From: Advenella kashmirensis W13003
Lineage (GTDB): Bacteria; Pseudomonadota; Gammaproteobacteria; Burkholderiales; Burkholderiaceae_B
Length of the DNA stretch: 64,000 bases
Assembly: GCF_000506985.1 (NCBI RefSeq)
Contig: NZ_KI650979.1
Span: 186,001 to 250,000, forward strand
Reading direction: 5' to 3'
Shown piece by piece: positions 18,330-28,417 of the stretch. Under the pieces are notes generated by a model that worked only from the letters and a program-made list of their open reading frames with translations, did no database searches and was not told the DNA's origin. Made by a program: the position numbers and the translations under genes. Each line of letters starts with the position of its first letter. Positions within the stretch are counted from its first letter, which is position 1.

Positions 18330-18794
18330 TCAGCGCCCGGCATTGACTTCGAGCGAACGCACACGCGCCGCCAGTTTGTCCAGAACGCCGTTAACAAATT
18401 TAAACCCGTCAGTGCCGCCGAATTCCTTGGCCAGCTCGACGGCTTCATTGATCGCGACCTTGTAAGGTACATCGACGTGATGGATCAGTTCGTAGCTGCC
18501 GATCAGCAAAATGCCGTGCTCGATCGGCGACAGCTCGTCAAGGGGACGGTCGATGTAGGGCACGAATGCCTCACGCAACGCCGGTGCGTCGGCAAACACG
18601 CCATGCAGCACGGTTTTGAACCAGACCGGGTCGGCGTTTTCAAATTCAGGGCTGTCCTGGATATGCGCATCAATCGCCCCGGCCTCGCGCAGGTCAGTGT
18701 CGCCACTGACCAGCCAGGCGTAAATTCCCTGAAGGGCAAATTCGCGCGCCCGCCGGCGCGCACTGCGATGCATTGTTTTATTGTCCTGAGCCAC
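18330..18794 (-). CDS. nusB: Transcription antitermination factor NusB
   Basis: This 154-residue all-helical RNA-binding protein begins with an arginine-rich segment ([17 protein letters not shown]). It carries the NusB core [52 protein letters not shown]. With NusE it binds boxA in rRNA leaders and supports antitermination. It starts eight bases after ribH, the common ribH-nusB order. Confidence 0.98.
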   Translation of the reverse strand: MAQDNKTMHRSARRRAREFALQGIYAWLVSGDTDLREAGAIDAHIQDSPEFENADPVWFKTVLHGVFADAPALREAFVPYIDRPLDELSPIEHGILLIGSYELIHHVDVPYKVAINEAVELAKEFGGTDGFKFVNGVLDKLAARVRSLEVNAGR

Positions 18795-18802
18795 TCGTTA
18801 TC

Positions 18803-19363
18803 CTATCGCCTTGGGGTATCTGCAATTTCTTCTGTTTCATCATCTTCGTCGTCATCATCATCGAGATCGTCGAAGTCATCGTCTTCATCTTCTGATTCCG
18901 GCACCAGCGCAGCAGACAGATTGGCCATTTCAACAGCGACCTGGGCGCAATCCTTGCCCTTTTGCTCGGCACGGGCCTTGGCCTGCTCGTCGTCTTCTGT
19001 GGTCAGAATGCCATTGGCCACCGGCACGTTGGTATCCAGAGACACGCGGGTAATGGCTGCGGCACTTTCATTGCTGACAATTTCAAAGTGATAGGTTTCA
19101 CCACGAATGACGGCCCCCAGGGCAATTAACGCGTCAAATTCGTAGGTTTCTGCCATTTGCGCCAGCGTCAGGCCGATTTCCAGTGCGCCAGGCACGGTCA
19201 CGACCATGATATCGCGCTCGTCCACACCCAACTCGCCAAGCTCTGCCAGGCAGGCTTCGAGCTCGGCAAAACCAATTTCCTCGTTAAAGCGTGCGCACAC
19301 GATGCCGATATGCAGGCCTTCGCCATTCAGGTCGGGGGCGAGTGTATAAGGTTTCATAGCCAT
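18803..19363 (-). CDS. ribH: 6,7-dimethyl-8-ribityllumazine synthase with a long acidic C-terminal tail
   Basis: Residues 1-154 are a complete lumazine synthase: an N-terminal strand with R-F-N-E, a [14 protein letters not shown] loop, [14 protein letters not shown] with the phosphate and catalytic His sites, and [12 protein letters not shown]. The enzyme condenses 5-amino-6-ribitylaminouracil with 3,4-dihydroxybutanone phosphate. Residues 155-186 are an almost purely Asp/Glu tail encoded by a GA-rich low-complexity stretch (about 18806-18900). Most RibH proteins end without it. The tail could sit on the outside or inside of the icosahedral or decameric shell. It lies 11 bases after ribB. Confidence 0.97.
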   Translation of the reverse strand: MAMKPYTLAPDLNGEGLHIGIVCARFNEEIGFAELEACLAELGELGVDERDIMVVTVPGALEIGLTLAQMAETYEFDALIALGAVIRGETYHFEIVSNESAAAITRVSLDTNVPVANGILTTEDDEQAKARAEQKGKDCAQVAVEMANLSAALVPESEDEDDDFDDLDDDDDEDDETEEIADTPRR

Positions 19364-19374
19364 TCCTCTTAAAG

Positions 19375-20523
19375 TCAGCTGGGGTCAGAATAAGTTTCGT
19401 AACCTGTCACGGTGAGTGCATAACCGGTCATGCTTGGCATTTTACGTGGAAGTGCAAGCAGACGCATCTTTCCAACGTTCAGTTCACGTAATATTTGCGC
19501 GCCGATTCCATAGGTGCGCAGATCGTAGCGATCATCGCGTCGTGCCGTATTCTCGGTGTCGCCCCATTTTCCCAGTGCATCGAGCAGGCCTGCCTGCGAC
19601 CCCTGGCAATTGAGCAGCACCAGAACACCGGCCGGGCTGGCGGAAATGGCTTCGAGCGCCTGGGATACGCCCCAGCTATGGGCATTGCGTTCCAAGTCGA
19701 GCAGGTCCAGAACCGAGACCGGCTCATGAACGCGAACCAGCGCTTCCTGTTCCGGGTCAATCGTACCGTGCACCAGTGCAATGTGAGCAGCACCGGACAT
19801 GCTGTCCTGGTAGGACACCGCTTCGAACTGGCCAAAAGGCGTTTTGAGGCTCTTGCTGCCCAGGCGCCGGATCATGGACTCATTTTCGCTGCGATACTGA
19901 ATGAGATCGGCGATGGTGCCTATTTTCAGATTATGCTCGCGGGCAAACTCAACCAGGTCGGGCAGGCGGGCCATGGTGCCATCGGGCTTGAGAATTTCAC
20001 AGATGACTGCAGCCGGGGTCAGGCCGGCCATGGCGGTCAGGTCACAGCCCGCTTCAGTATGCCCGGCGCGGATCAGCACCCCGCCTGACACCGCCTGGAC
20101 GGGAAAAATATGACCGGGATTGACGATATCCTGTGGCTTGGCTGTCTTGGCAACCGCGGCCTGAATCGTGCGGGCACGGTCAGCGGCCGAAATACCGGTC
20201 GTCACGCCTTCGGCCGCTTCAATGGAAACGGTGAAATTGGTACCAAAGGACGTGCCATTGCGTGAGGCCATCAGCGGCAGTTCCAGCTGACGGCAGCGTT
20301 CTTCGGTGAGCGTCAAGCATACCAGACCACGCGCGTGGGTGACCATGAAATTGATGGCTTCCGGGGTCACGAAATCAGCCGCCATGACCAGATCGCCCTC
20401 GTTTTCCCGGTCTTCTTCGTCGACCAGAATCACGATACGCCCCGCCTTGAGCTCCTCGACAATATCGGAGACGGGAGAAATGGTGCAATCGGGCACCAGG
20501 GAGACAGGGGCGGCAGAGGTCAT
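19375..20523 (-). CDS. ribB: 3,4-dihydroxy-2-butanone 4-phosphate synthase with degenerate GTP cyclohydrolase II domain
   Basis: It is 382 residues from ATG 20523 (ATG 20577 would add 18 atypical residues). Residues to about 205 are a full RibB domain with the acidic [13 protein letters not shown] loop and the HTEAGCDL motif, making dihydroxybutanone phosphate from ribulose 5-phosphate. The C-terminal 175 residues have the RibA fold but lack the zinc-binding CX10CXC cluster: the matching stretch after VRVHEPV contains no cysteine. The second activity is therefore probably lost, as described for RibBX proteins. A separate ribA must exist elsewhere. It heads the ribB-ribH-nusB run. Confidence 0.93.
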   Translation of the reverse strand: MTSAAPVSLVPDCTISPVSDIVEELKAGRIVILVDEEDRENEGDLVMAADFVTPEAINFMVTHARGLVCLTLTEERCRQLELPLMASRNGTSFGTNFTVSIEAAEGVTTGISAADRARTIQAAVAKTAKPQDIVNPGHIFPVQAVSGGVLIRAGHTEAGCDLTAMAGLTPAAVICEILKPDGTMARLPDLVEFAREHNLKIGTIADLIQYRSENESMIRRLGSKSLKTPFGQFEAVSYQDSMSGAAHIALVHGTIDPEQEALVRVHEPVSVLDLLDLERNAHSWGVSQALEAISASPAGVLVLLNCQGSQAGLLDALGKWGDTENTARRDDRYDLRTYGIGAQILRELNVGKMRLLALPRKMPSMTGYALTVTGYETYSDPS

Positions 20524-20627
20524 GATTAAGCTTGTATCCGGAAGGCTGTGCCGGCAAGTAGCGCCAGCATAAGGCAAAAACGTTATTTTACCCCGTCCGT
20601 ACCCTTAAAAGGAGGCAAACGACGCTT

Positions 20628-21050
20628 TCACTCCGAGGTTTGTTGCGTGCCGCGCACCACTGCCGTGACTTCAATTTCCACTTTTGCCCGATCCTCGATC
20701 AGGTCGGCCACTTGCACGGCGGTCATAGAGGGAAAATGCCGTCCGATGAGCGTGCGATAATGCTCGCCAATAACCGGATAGGCGGCTACATATTCCTGCT
20801 TGTCTTTCACATACCAGTTCATGCGCACGATATCCGATGGCCGGGCGCCCCCCTCGTTGAGAACAGCCACGATATTTTCCAGGGTCTGGCGCACCTGCTC
20901 GCCCAGATCGTCGGAGTCGAACTGTTGCTGGCCATTCCAGCCGATCTGGCCGCCGATGAACAGCAGGCGGCTGCCCGCCTCTACTGCAATCATCGTGCCG
21001 TTGGCATAGCCGCGAGGTTTGGTCCAGTCGGACGGTTGTAATATTTCCAT
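20628..21050 (-). CDS. RidA/YjgF-family protein, probable enamine/imine deaminase
   Basis: The 140-residue protein has the Rid fold pattern: an early GTMIAVEAGSRLLFIGGQIGWN, the central VRQTLENIVAVLNEGGARPSDIVRMNWYVKD, and HFPSMTAVQVADLIEDRAKVEIEVTAV at the end. The canonical catalytic Arg of RidA (in R-S-x-x-E-V-A-x-L-P) is replaced by a TAVQVADL context, so it may be a Rid subfamily without classical deaminase activity. It is the last gene of the aromatic-CoA operon, 18 bases after the ligase, where it might act on the amino-ene product. That function is inferred. Confidence 0.88.
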   Translation of the reverse strand: MEILQPSDWTKPRGYANGTMIAVEAGSRLLFIGGQIGWNGQQQFDSDDLGEQVRQTLENIVAVLNEGGARPSDIVRMNWYVKDKQEYVAAYPVIGEHYRTLIGRHFPSMTAVQVADLIEDRAKVEIEVTAVVRGTQQTSE

Positions 21051-21068
21051 TTTTCTGCTTCCAAAGTA

Positions 21069-22721
21069 TTACCGGGTTTCGGCCATTTTTCTCAAAACAA
21101 AACGCTGCAGCTTGCCGGTTTCGGTGCGCGGCAGTTGCTCGACAAATTCGATTTCACGCGGGTATTTGTAGGGCGCCGCTTCGCGCTTGACGTAATCCTG
21201 CAGGGTCTTGACCAGGTCTGCGTCAGGTGCAAAGCCCGGGTGGAGCACGACGTAGGCTTTGACAATGGCGCCCCGCTCCTCATCGCGCGCGCCCACAACG
21301 CCGCAATCAGCCACCGCTTCGTGCGTCATCAGCACGCTCTCAACTTCAGGACCGGCAATGTTGTAACCGGCGGAGACGATCATGTCGTCGTCGCGGGCGC
21401 GGTAATAGAAATAGCCATCCACATCCATCACAAACGCGTCGCCGGGCAGATTCCACTGCTGCTGCACATAGCGTGACTGGCGCTCATCATCCAGGTAGCG
21501 GCAGCCGGTAGGCCCGCGCACGGCCAGCCGGCCAAGCGTGCCGGGCGGCACTTCGTTCATGTTTTCATCGACAACCCTGGCCTGATAGCCGGGCACCACC
21601 CGTCCGATCGCGCCATCACGAATGTCATTGCCCGAGCTGGATATATAAACATGCATCATTTCGGTGCCGCCGATGCCATCTGTCATATTGATGCCGCTGG
21701 CCTTTTTCCACAGCTGACGCGTTGCGTCCGGCAGCGCTTCACCTGCAGACACGCAAATGCGCAGCGAGGCCAGCGAGTAGCTGCCCGCCAGCTCCGCCAT
21801 TTTCCGGTAGAACGTCGGCGCGGTGAAGGTCATGGTCACTTTTTGCTCCTGGATGACCTGCAGGAACAGTTCGGGAGTAAGTTTTTCCACCAGCAGGGTC
21901 GAGGCGCCGGCGCGTAGCGGAAAGCACAGCAGGCCGCCGAGGCCGAATGTGAACGCCAGCGGCGGCGTACCGCAGGCAATGTCGGTTTCGCGCGTCTGCA
22001 GGATATGGCTGGAGAACGTGTCGCACATGGCCAGCACATCGCGATGAAAATGAATGCAGCCCTTGGGTTTGCCCGTCGTACCACTGGTAAAGGCAATGAT
22101 GCAGGGGTCATCCCGCAGGGTTAGCGCATCATAGGGCACATCGCTCTTTGAGGCGGCGCGCGCCTGCATATCGTCCGGCGCATCACTGCCGAAGGTGAGG
22201 ATCTGTTGCAATTGGGGACAGTAATTCGGGTTGTCCGGCGTACTGCATTGCTGCAGCTCGTCCAGCAGGCGCGCGTCGCACAGTGCAGCCTGGGCGCGGG
22301 ACATCTTCAGGATAGTACACAGCTCGCGCGCGCGCAGCAACGGCATGGTCGGAACGGCAACAACCCCCGCCTTAAGGCTGGCAAGCAATGCGCCGGTCAT
22401 TCCCAGATTATTGGGTCCGCGCAGCAGCAGGCGGTTGCCCGACACCAGACCCATGTCTTCGGTCAGCACCCGCGCCAGCTGATTGGTCCATTGCGCCAGT
22501 GCCTGGTAGCTCATCTGCTTTTGCGCGCCGTTTTCCAGCCAGCGCAAGGCGATATTGCTCCCGCGTCCCGCCTGCAGGTGGCGGTCAATCAGCTCTACCG
22601 CACTGTTCAGCTTTTCCGGGTATTGCAATTGTGGTGAATCGAAAAGATACACGGGTTGCTGGCCGATGGCGGGCATATGGTCCAGGACAAACCGGTCTTG
22701 TAATCCTGTATGTGGTGTCAT
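21069..22721 (-). CDS. Aryl-CoA ligase of the 2-aminobenzoate/benzoate-CoA ligase group
   Basis: The 550-residue ANL-superfamily enzyme has the ATP loop FTSGTTGKPKGCIHFHRDV, the A5 region DGIGGTEMMHVY, and the hinge/core YYRARDDDMIVSAGYNIAGPEVE. A conserved Lys lies near the C terminus in RTETGKLQRF. The HVYISS and GTEMMH signature fits benzoate-type ligases. The enzyme activates an aromatic acid to its CoA thioester in the cytosol. Within this operon, whose bifunctional oxygenase matches the 2-aminobenzoyl-CoA type, anthranilate is the best guess; salicylate or another benzoate is possible. A strong AAAGGAG site precedes the ATG. Confidence 0.9.
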   Translation of the reverse strand: MTPHTGLQDRFVLDHMPAIGQQPVYLFDSPQLQYPEKLNSAVELIDRHLQAGRGSNIALRWLENGAQKQMSYQALAQWTNQLARVLTEDMGLVSGNRLLLRGPNNLGMTGALLASLKAGVVAVPTMPLLRARELCTILKMSRAQAALCDARLLDELQQCSTPDNPNYCPQLQQILTFGSDAPDDMQARAASKSDVPYDALTLRDDPCIIAFTSGTTGKPKGCIHFHRDVLAMCDTFSSHILQTRETDIACGTPPLAFTFGLGGLLCFPLRAGASTLLVEKLTPELFLQVIQEQKVTMTFTAPTFYRKMAELAGSYSLASLRICVSAGEALPDATRQLWKKASGINMTDGIGGTEMMHVYISSSGNDIRDGAIGRVVPGYQARVVDENMNEVPPGTLGRLAVRGPTGCRYLDDERQSRYVQQQWNLPGDAFVMDVDGYFYYRARDDDMIVSAGYNIAGPEVESVLMTHEAVADCGVVGARDEERGAIVKAYVVLHPGFAPDADLVKTLQDYVKREAAPYKYPREIEFVEQLPRTETGKLQRFVLRKMAETR

Positions 22722-22865
22722 CGCTTGTCTCCTTTAGGACACGCTACCGTCTTATGGACGGCGAGCCTGCCCATTTTGCTCTTGTGATTCTATTGTCCGC
22801 GGCTCTGCGCTTGCGCGGCGGTTTCTGCGTATGTTCGGTTATCACTGCGCTTGCACGATCACATA

Positions 22866-24035
22866 TCAATCCCGCAATATTTCACGTGCAATAATCAGTT
22901 TCTGCACCTCGGTGGCGCCCTCGTAGATGCGCAAGGCGCGGATGTCCCGGTACAGGCCCTCGACCACTTCACCTGCAACAACCCCTTGCCCGCCGAACAG
23001 CTGCAGGGCCCGGTCAATCACCTGTTGCGCCGATTCAGTAGCGAACATTTTGGCCATGGCCGCTTCTTTGGTCGTTCTGGCCTGGAACACATCCCGACGC
23101 CACGCGGCGCGATAGGTCAGCAGCCTGCTGGCATCAAGGGCGGTTGCCATATCGCCCAGCGCCGCCTGGGTCAATTGCAGATCGGCCAGCACACCGCCGA
23201 ACATCTTGCGTGACTTGCTGCGCGTGAGCGCCTCGTCCAGCGCCCGGCAGGCAAAACCATTGGCCGCCGCAGCAACCGAGGCGCGAAAGATATCCAGCAC
23301 CTGCATGGCCAGTTTGAACCCTTCCCCCTTAACGCCCAGGAGCGCTTCGGCCTCGACCCGGCAGTGGCTGAAGCGCAAAACCGCCAGGGGATGCGGGGCC
23401 ATGACTTCAATACGTTCCGAAGTATCGAGCCCCGCTGTATCGCTATCGACAATAAATGCGCTGATACCCCGCGCACCGGGCAGAAAGTCGGTGCGCGCAA
23501 AAACGCAATAGAAGTCGGCAATGCCTCCGTTTGAAATCCAGGTTTTGACACCGTCAAGCACATAGCCCGACCCCTGCACGCTAGCCTTGCAGGCCATGGC
23601 GGCCACATCGGAACCCGCTTCCGGCTCGGACAGGGCAAAGGCGGCAATTTTTTCGCCGCGCGCCACCCGCGGCAGATAAGTCTTTTTCTGGGCGTCGGAG
23701 CCGCCCAGCACGATCGCCCCGCTGCCCAGCCCCTGCATCGCAAAGGCAAAATCAGCCAGGGGATGGTAGCGGGCAAAGGTCTCGCGGATCAGGCAGACAA
23801 TGCGTGAGTCAATGTATTCGTCAGCGCCGCCCCAGCTTCCGTTGGGGCCCGCGGGTACGGCATAGCGCAACCATCCACCCTCGCCCATGCGCCGAACCAG
23901 CTCGCGGCAGGTGTCGTCGGTGTTGTTATGAGGGAAGTTGCGCAGATTCTCCCTGGCCCAGCGCTCCAGTTCGACTGCCAGATGGCGATGGCGCGTTTCA
24001 AAAAACGGCCAGTCCAGAAATTCGTGGTCAGGCAT
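22866..24035 (-). CDS. Acyl-CoA dehydrogenase
   Basis: The 389-residue FAD enzyme has the N-terminal helical domain, the FAD/substrate motif [32 protein letters not shown], and the C-terminal [34 protein letters not shown] with the catalytic Glu. It would oxidise an alicyclic or ring-cleaved CoA thioester made by the monooxygenase/reductase. It starts two bases after the enoyl-CoA hydratase gene. A 144-base gap separates it from the ligase, so a second promoter there is possible. Confidence 0.93.
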   Translation of the reverse strand: MPDHEFLDWPFFETRHRHLAVELERWARENLRNFPHNNTDDTCRELVRRMGEGGWLRYAVPAGPNGSWGGADEYIDSRIVCLIRETFARYHPLADFAFAMQGLGSGAIVLGGSDAQKKTYLPRVARGEKIAAFALSEPEAGSDVAAMACKASVQGSGYVLDGVKTWISNGGIADFYCVFARTDFLPGARGISAFIVDSDTAGLDTSERIEVMAPHPLAVLRFSHCRVEAEALLGVKGEGFKLAMQVLDIFRASVAAAANGFACRALDEALTRSKSRKMFGGVLADLQLTQAALGDMATALDASRLLTYRAAWRRDVFQARTTKEAAMAKMFATESAQQVIDRALQLFGGQGVVAGEVVEGLYRDIRALRIYEGATEVQKLIIAREILRD

Positions 24036-24037
24036 GG

Positions 24038-24892
24038 TCAGTCTCCCTCAAACACCGGTTTCTGTCTGGCCACGAAAGCGTGGTAGGCCCGGTGAAAATC
24101 CTGTGTCTGCATGCAGATGGCCTGTGCCCTGGCCTCGGCGTCAATGGCTTCATCGACGCCCATATTCCACTCCTGATGCAGGCAACGCTTGGTCACGCCG
24201 TGGGCAAATGTCGGACCGGCCGCGATTTGCGCTGCCAGTGTTTGCGCGGCGGCCAGTACCTGATCGGACTCGTGCAACTGGTTATAGAACCCCCAGTCCA
24301 GCCCCTCTTGTCCCGACATGACCCGTCCGGTGTAGAGCAGTTCGCTGGCGCGGCCCTGTCCGATAATCCGCGGCAAAATGGCACAGGCGCCCATGTCCGC
24401 ACCCGCCAGGCCCACGCGGGTAAATAAAAATGCCGTCTTGCAGTCTGCGGTTCCCAGCCGGATATCGGCGGCCATGGTCAGGATGGCGCCGGCACCGGCA
24501 CAGACACCGGCCACCGCTGCAACTACCGGTTGCGGACACGCCCTGATGGCCTTGACCAGATCGCCGGTCATCTGGGTAAAGGCAAGCAGTTGCGGCATCG
24601 CCATCCGGGTCAGCGGGCCGATAATTTCATGCACATCGCCGCCGGAACAAAAATTGCCGCCAGCGCCCGTGATCACCACCGTTTTAATATCCGAAGCGTA
24701 GCTCAGGGCCCGGAACAGGTCGCGCAACTCGGCATAGGAATCGAAGGTGAGCGGATTTTTTCTGTCCGGCCGGTTCAGCATTATCGTTGCAACCTTGTGA
24801 TCGTCGCTGACCTGCCACTCAAAATGGATTCCACGATAGCCCGCCATGGGCTGCTGATTCTGCATGGGATGAATGTCATCCGTGATGGTCAT
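24038..24892 (-). CDS. Enoyl-CoA hydratase/isomerase family protein
   Basis: This is a 284-residue crotonase. It shows the oxyanion-hole regions [19 protein letters not shown] and [24 protein letters not shown], and a [32 protein letters not shown] segment with the catalytic acidic position replaced by Ala/Cys in part. A first Glu is therefore missing in the usual place, which may point to a hydrolase- or lyase-type crotonase rather than a simple hydratase. It begins after an AGGAG site and overlaps nothing; the acyl-CoA dehydrogenase follows at two bases. Confidence 0.9.
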   Translation of the reverse strand: MTITDDIHPMQNQQPMAGYRGIHFEWQVSDDHKVATIMLNRPDRKNPLTFDSYAELRDLFRALSYASDIKTVVITGAGGNFCSGGDVHEIIGPLTRMAMPQLLAFTQMTGDLVKAIRACPQPVVAAVAGVCAGAGAILTMAADIRLGTADCKTAFLFTRVGLAGADMGACAILPRIIGQGRASELLYTGRVMSGQEGLDWGFYNQLHESDQVLAAAQTLAAQIAAGPTFAHGVTKRCLHQEWNMGVDEAIDAEARAQAICMQTQDFHRAYHAFVARQKPVFEGD

Positions 24893-24988
24893 GATTCGTT
24901 CTCCTGTTCAGTTCGCGGGTACCGTTGGCAGCGAAGTAGCGCCAATCTGCGCGAAACCCCGCGATGCGCCATTTCTCGGGGCGTTGAT

Positions 24989-25786
24989 TCATCCGGCCAT
25001 TTTTTCACCGCCGTCCACCGGCACAGCCTGGCCATTGATACTGCCCGACTGCGGCAGGCACAGCCAAAGTACGGCATGCGCCACTTCCTCGGGCTGCACC
25101 AGTTTTCCCTGCGGATTGTTGCCCGCCAGGTTGGCCCTGGCCTGCTCTGCCGTCATTCCGGTTTTGGCCACCATATTGGCGATGGCCCCTTCAAGTAATG
25201 GCGTTTCGGTATAGCCCGGACATACGGCATTGACCGTGATATTTTTGCCGGCCAGTTCCAGCGCGAGCGCGCGGGTCAGTCCAACCACCCCGTGCTTGGC
25301 TGCGCAATAGGCGGTGACATACCCATATCCCTTGAGCCCGGCCACGCTGGCCACATTCACAACCCGCCCCCAGCCCTGCGCCAGCATGTCGGGCAATGCA
25401 GCCGCGATGCACTGATACGTGCCCGTCAGATTGACCTGCAGCATCCGGTTCCAGAACTCGGCATCCATGCGGTCAAAGCGCTGGCTGGCTGCCTGCCCGG
25501 CATTGTTCACCAGAATATCAATGGGACCAGCGCCTTTGCGCGCCTGGGCAAAGGCGCGCGCGATGGCATTTTCATCTGTGATATCGGCCTGTACCGTCTG
25601 AATGCGCGAGGCGCTTTGCGGGAACGTAGCGGCAGCAGACTGCAGGTCAGTCGCATTGCGCGCCAGCATGGTCACCCGCGCACCGGCATCCAATACCAGG
25701 CGCGTCACTTCCAGCCCGATCCCCTTGCTGGCACCGGTGATCAGGACATGACGATTTTCAAGAGAGGGCGTTGCGGTACGGGTCAT
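24989..25786 (-). CDS. SDR-family 3-hydroxyacyl-CoA dehydrogenase-like oxidoreductase
   Basis: The 265-residue classical SDR has the cofactor motif TGASKGIG (about 17-24), NNAG, the catalytic Ser in NVASVAGLKGYGYVTAY with YCAAK (Tyr-X3-Lys), and a C-terminal GQAVPVDGG. It matches the 3-hydroxyacyl-CoA/3-oxoacyl reductase subgroup used in beta-oxidation-like pathways. It starts six bases after the bifunctional monooxygenase/reductase and precedes the crotonase, so it probably oxidises a hydroxyacyl-CoA intermediate of the ring-derived chain. Confidence 0.93.
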   Translation of the reverse strand: MTRTATPSLENRHVLITGASKGIGLEVTRLVLDAGARVTMLARNATDLQSAAATFPQSASRIQTVQADITDENAIARAFAQARKGAGPIDILVNNAGQAASQRFDRMDAEFWNRMLQVNLTGTYQCIAAALPDMLAQGWGRVVNVASVAGLKGYGYVTAYCAAKHGVVGLTRALALELAGKNITVNAVCPGYTETPLLEGAIANMVAKTGMTAEQARANLAGNNPQGKLVQPEEVAHAVLWLCLPQSGSINGQAVPVDGGEKMAG

Positions 25787-25792
25787 GATGTT

Positions 25793-28141
25793 TTATCCAT
25801 TCTGCATGAGTTGGGCACGCTCAAACAGCGTTTCGATCTGGCGTTTGCCGGCGCTGTATTGCCTGGGCCAGTTGATATGGGTGTAGCCGATTTTTGCCGT
25901 TTCGCTCAGCGTCCAGGCCGGATTGGCCAGGTGCGGGCGACCTACCGCACACAAGTCGGCACGACCCGAGGCAATAATGCTATTGACCTGATCGGCTTGC
26001 GTGATGGCGCCGACCGCCATGGTCGCGATGCCTTCCTGGTTGCGTATTTCATCAGCGAAGGGCGTCTGGTACATCCGCCCATACACGGGCTTTTGCGCGG
26101 GGCTGACCTGGCCTGACGAACAGTCGATCAGATCGGCGCCCGCAGCCTTGAAGGCACGGGCAATCAACACCGCGTCATCGGCTGTGATGCCCCCGTCCAC
26201 CCAGTCGCTGGCCGAAATCCGTACGTTCAGTGGCCGCTCCTGAGGCCAGACCGCTCGCATGGCGGCAAAGACCTCCAGCGGATAACGCAGCCGGTTTTCC
26301 AGTGTGCCGCCGTAATCGTCCTGGCGCTCATTGGTCAGCGGTGAAATAAAGCAGGACAGCAGATAACCATGGGCACAATGCAGTTCAAGCACATCAAAGC
26401 CTGCCTCGTCAGCCCGCCTGGTCGCCTGCACAAATGCATCTGTTATACCCTGCATGCCGGCGCGATCCAGCGCCTGCGGGACCTGGGAAATATCCGGCAG
26501 GTAGGGCAGCGGCGAGGCCGACACCAGCGGCCAGTTGCCCGATTCCAGCGGCATGTCAATGCCTTCCCACGCGGCTCTGGTTGAGCCCTTGCGGCCTGCG
26601 TGACCAAGCTGGATACCTATTTTGGCGTCCGACTGGGTGTGCACTGCCTGTACGATATTTTTCCAGGCCTGGGTTTGCGCATCGTTCCATAAGCCCGGAC
26701 AGTATGGCGTGATACGCGCTTCGGGAGACACGCAGGTCATTTCCACCATGACCAGCCCTGCACCGCCCAGCGCGCGCGCCAGCAAATGCTGGAAATGAAA
26801 CGCACCCGGCACACCGTCAACGCAGGAATACATGGCCATGGGGGAAACCACAATCCGGTTTTTGAGCCTGACCGAACGCAGCGAGAACGGCGTCCACATG
26901 GGCGGAACGGGCGATGCGCCCTCCTCGGCCACCGGCTGGCTATCTTCGCCGTTGCTGTCCTGGCGGCTGAACCAGTTTTCGAAGCGCGCCATCCAGCGTG
27001 GATCGCGCAGCCGCAAGTTTTCATGTGAAATACGCTGCGAGCGTGTCAGCAGCGAATAGGCAAACTGTTCCGGCGCCAGACGACTGTAGCGGTCCACATG
27101 TTCAAACCACTCGGTGGAATTGCGCGCGGCGTTCTGGATTTTCAGCACTTCGATACTGCGCTGTGATTCGTACTGCGCGAGCGCGTCGGCCGGATCGCTG
27201 TGTGCGGCAAAACGCTGATCCAGTTCGATGGCATCTTCCAGGGCTAGCTTGGTTCCCGACCCGATGGAAAAATGGGCAGTGTGGGCAGCGTCACCCATCA
27301 ATACCACCGGCACCCGCTTGCCATCGGGCAATGTCTGGTGGTGAACCCAACGCTCGCAAATCACGCGCGGGAACTGGGCCCAGATAGCCGACCCCCGCAG
27401 GTGTTTGGCATTGCTCAGCAAGCGCTTGCCATCCAGCCAGGGCGCAAACAGCTTTTCGCAATACGCGATGCCGTCTTCCTGGGACATCTGGTCGATGCCT
27501 GCAGCGCGCCAGGTTTCATCACGCGTTTCCACGATAAAGGTGGACATGCCCTTTTCGTACTGATAGGCATGAGCCTGAAACCAGCCGTGTTCGGTCTGGA
27601 CAAAGGCAAAGGTAAAGGCATCGAAGGTTTTTTCCGTACCCAGCCAGACGAACCGGCAGCGGCGCGTATCGATATCGGGTCGGAATGTGTCGGCATAGCG
27701 AGTACGAATGCGGCTATTGATACCATCAGAGGCAATGATCAGATCAGCGTCATATTGCACGGCGATGGCCTGATCGTCCTCGACCACGGTTTCAAACACC
27801 AGTTCCACCCCAAGATCCAGGCAGCGTTGCTGCAGGATATTGAGCATCTTCTTGCGACCGATACCGATGAATCCATGCCCGCCGCTGCGAAGCGTGGTCT
27901 GCCCGATATGAATATCAATATTGTCCCAATGATTGAACTCATGGATGATTTGTTCGGTAGTGGCCGCATCGGCTTTTTTCAGATTCTCCAGCGTCGCATC
28001 AGAGAACACGACACCCCAGCCGAAGGTGTCAAACGCACGATTGCGCTCAATGACCACGACACGATCCCGGGGGTTGCGTTTTTTTAACAGCAGCCCGGCG
28101 TACAAACCGGCAGGGCCGCCACCGATACAAACGATGTTCAT
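25793..28141 (-). CDS. Fused flavin monooxygenase/Old-Yellow-Enzyme reductase (2-aminobenzoyl-CoA monooxygenase/reductase or salicylyl-CoA 5-hydroxylase type)
   Basis: It is 782 residues from ATG 28141 (AAGGA upstream); ATG 28174 is an in-frame alternative. The N-terminal half is a class A FAD monooxygenase, with [10 protein letters not shown] near the start, a second FAD motif [25 protein letters not shown], and [19 protein letters not shown] between. From about residue 405 the protein becomes an OYE-like TIM barrel ([51 protein letters not shown]). This fusion hydroxylates and reduces the ring of an aromatic CoA thioester in the aerobic anthranilate pathway of Azoarcus evansii; relatives act on salicylyl-CoA. 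It heads the operon. Confidence 0.93.
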   Translation of the reverse strand: MNIVCIGGGPAGLYAGLLLKKRNPRDRVVVIERNRAFDTFGWGVVFSDATLENLKKADAATTEQIIHEFNHWDNIDIHIGQTTLRSGGHGFIGIGRKKMLNILQQRCLDLGVELVFETVVEDDQAIAVQYDADLIIASDGINSRIRTRYADTFRPDIDTRRCRFVWLGTEKTFDAFTFAFVQTEHGWFQAHAYQYEKGMSTFIVETRDETWRAAGIDQMSQEDGIAYCEKLFAPWLDGKRLLSNAKHLRGSAIWAQFPRVICERWVHHQTLPDGKRVPVVLMGDAAHTAHFSIGSGTKLALEDAIELDQRFAAHSDPADALAQYESQRSIEVLKIQNAARNSTEWFEHVDRYSRLAPEQFAYSLLTRSQRISHENLRLRDPRWMARFENWFSRQDSNGEDSQPVAEEGASPVPPMWTPFSLRSVRLKNRIVVSPMAMYSCVDGVPGAFHFQHLLARALGGAGLVMVEMTCVSPEARITPYCPGLWNDAQTQAWKNIVQAVHTQSDAKIGIQLGHAGRKGSTRAAWEGIDMPLESGNWPLVSASPLPYLPDISQVPQALDRAGMQGITDAFVQATRRADEAGFDVLELHCAHGYLLSCFISPLTNERQDDYGGTLENRLRYPLEVFAAMRAVWPQERPLNVRISASDWVDGGITADDAVLIARAFKAAGADLIDCSSGQVSPAQKPVYGRMYQTPFADEIRNQEGIATMAVGAITQADQVNSIIASGRADLCAVGRPHLANPAWTLSETAKIGYTHINWPRQYSAGKRQIETLFERAQLMQNG

Positions 28142-28266
28142 GACAGATCCTTTGAGAACGCTCCGCGCCGCCACAGACCCCGGCGCGCTGTATCCGCGTC
28201 AACCCCAGGCAAATGGAGCCGGCTCAGAAACGATGATTTGTCTCTTTTCGATTAATATTTATTTTA

Positions 28267-28276
28267 AGTTTAAACT
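28267..28276. promoter_or_regulatory. MarR-type operator candidate in the divergent intergenic region
   Basis: A perfect palindrome, AGTTTAAACT, is centred in a very AT-rich block (28250-28290) between the divergent monooxygenase (28141) and MarR (28418) genes, which share 276 bases. The position and symmetry suit a MarR operator; binding is inferred. Confidence 0.5.
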
Positions 28277-28417
28277 AATTTATAATTCACCACAAACGGT
28301 TTTTGTAAACAGACCTCACGCCGCAAGGTGGTGCAAAAATCGCGTCACGATTACAATCTGCACTCCCGTTGCCGTACTCATTTCGTTCTGGCTTCAAAAC
28401 TTTCAGCAGGAGCAGTT

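Noticed and set aside
18183-19091. 302-residue frame antisense to thiL, nusB and ribH
   Set aside because: It crosses three real genes and ends in a serine run that is the antisense of the RibH acidic tail.
19375-20523. Bifunctional RibBA with active GTP cyclohydrolase II
   Set aside because: The zinc-binding cysteines needed for that activity are missing.
20524-20627. FMN riboswitch before ribB
   Set aside because: The 104-base leader is too short and the conserved RFN elements are not visible.
27272-28087. 271-residue frame antisense to the fused monooxygenase
   Set aside because: No start signal or known motif; the minus-strand enzyme is unambiguous.
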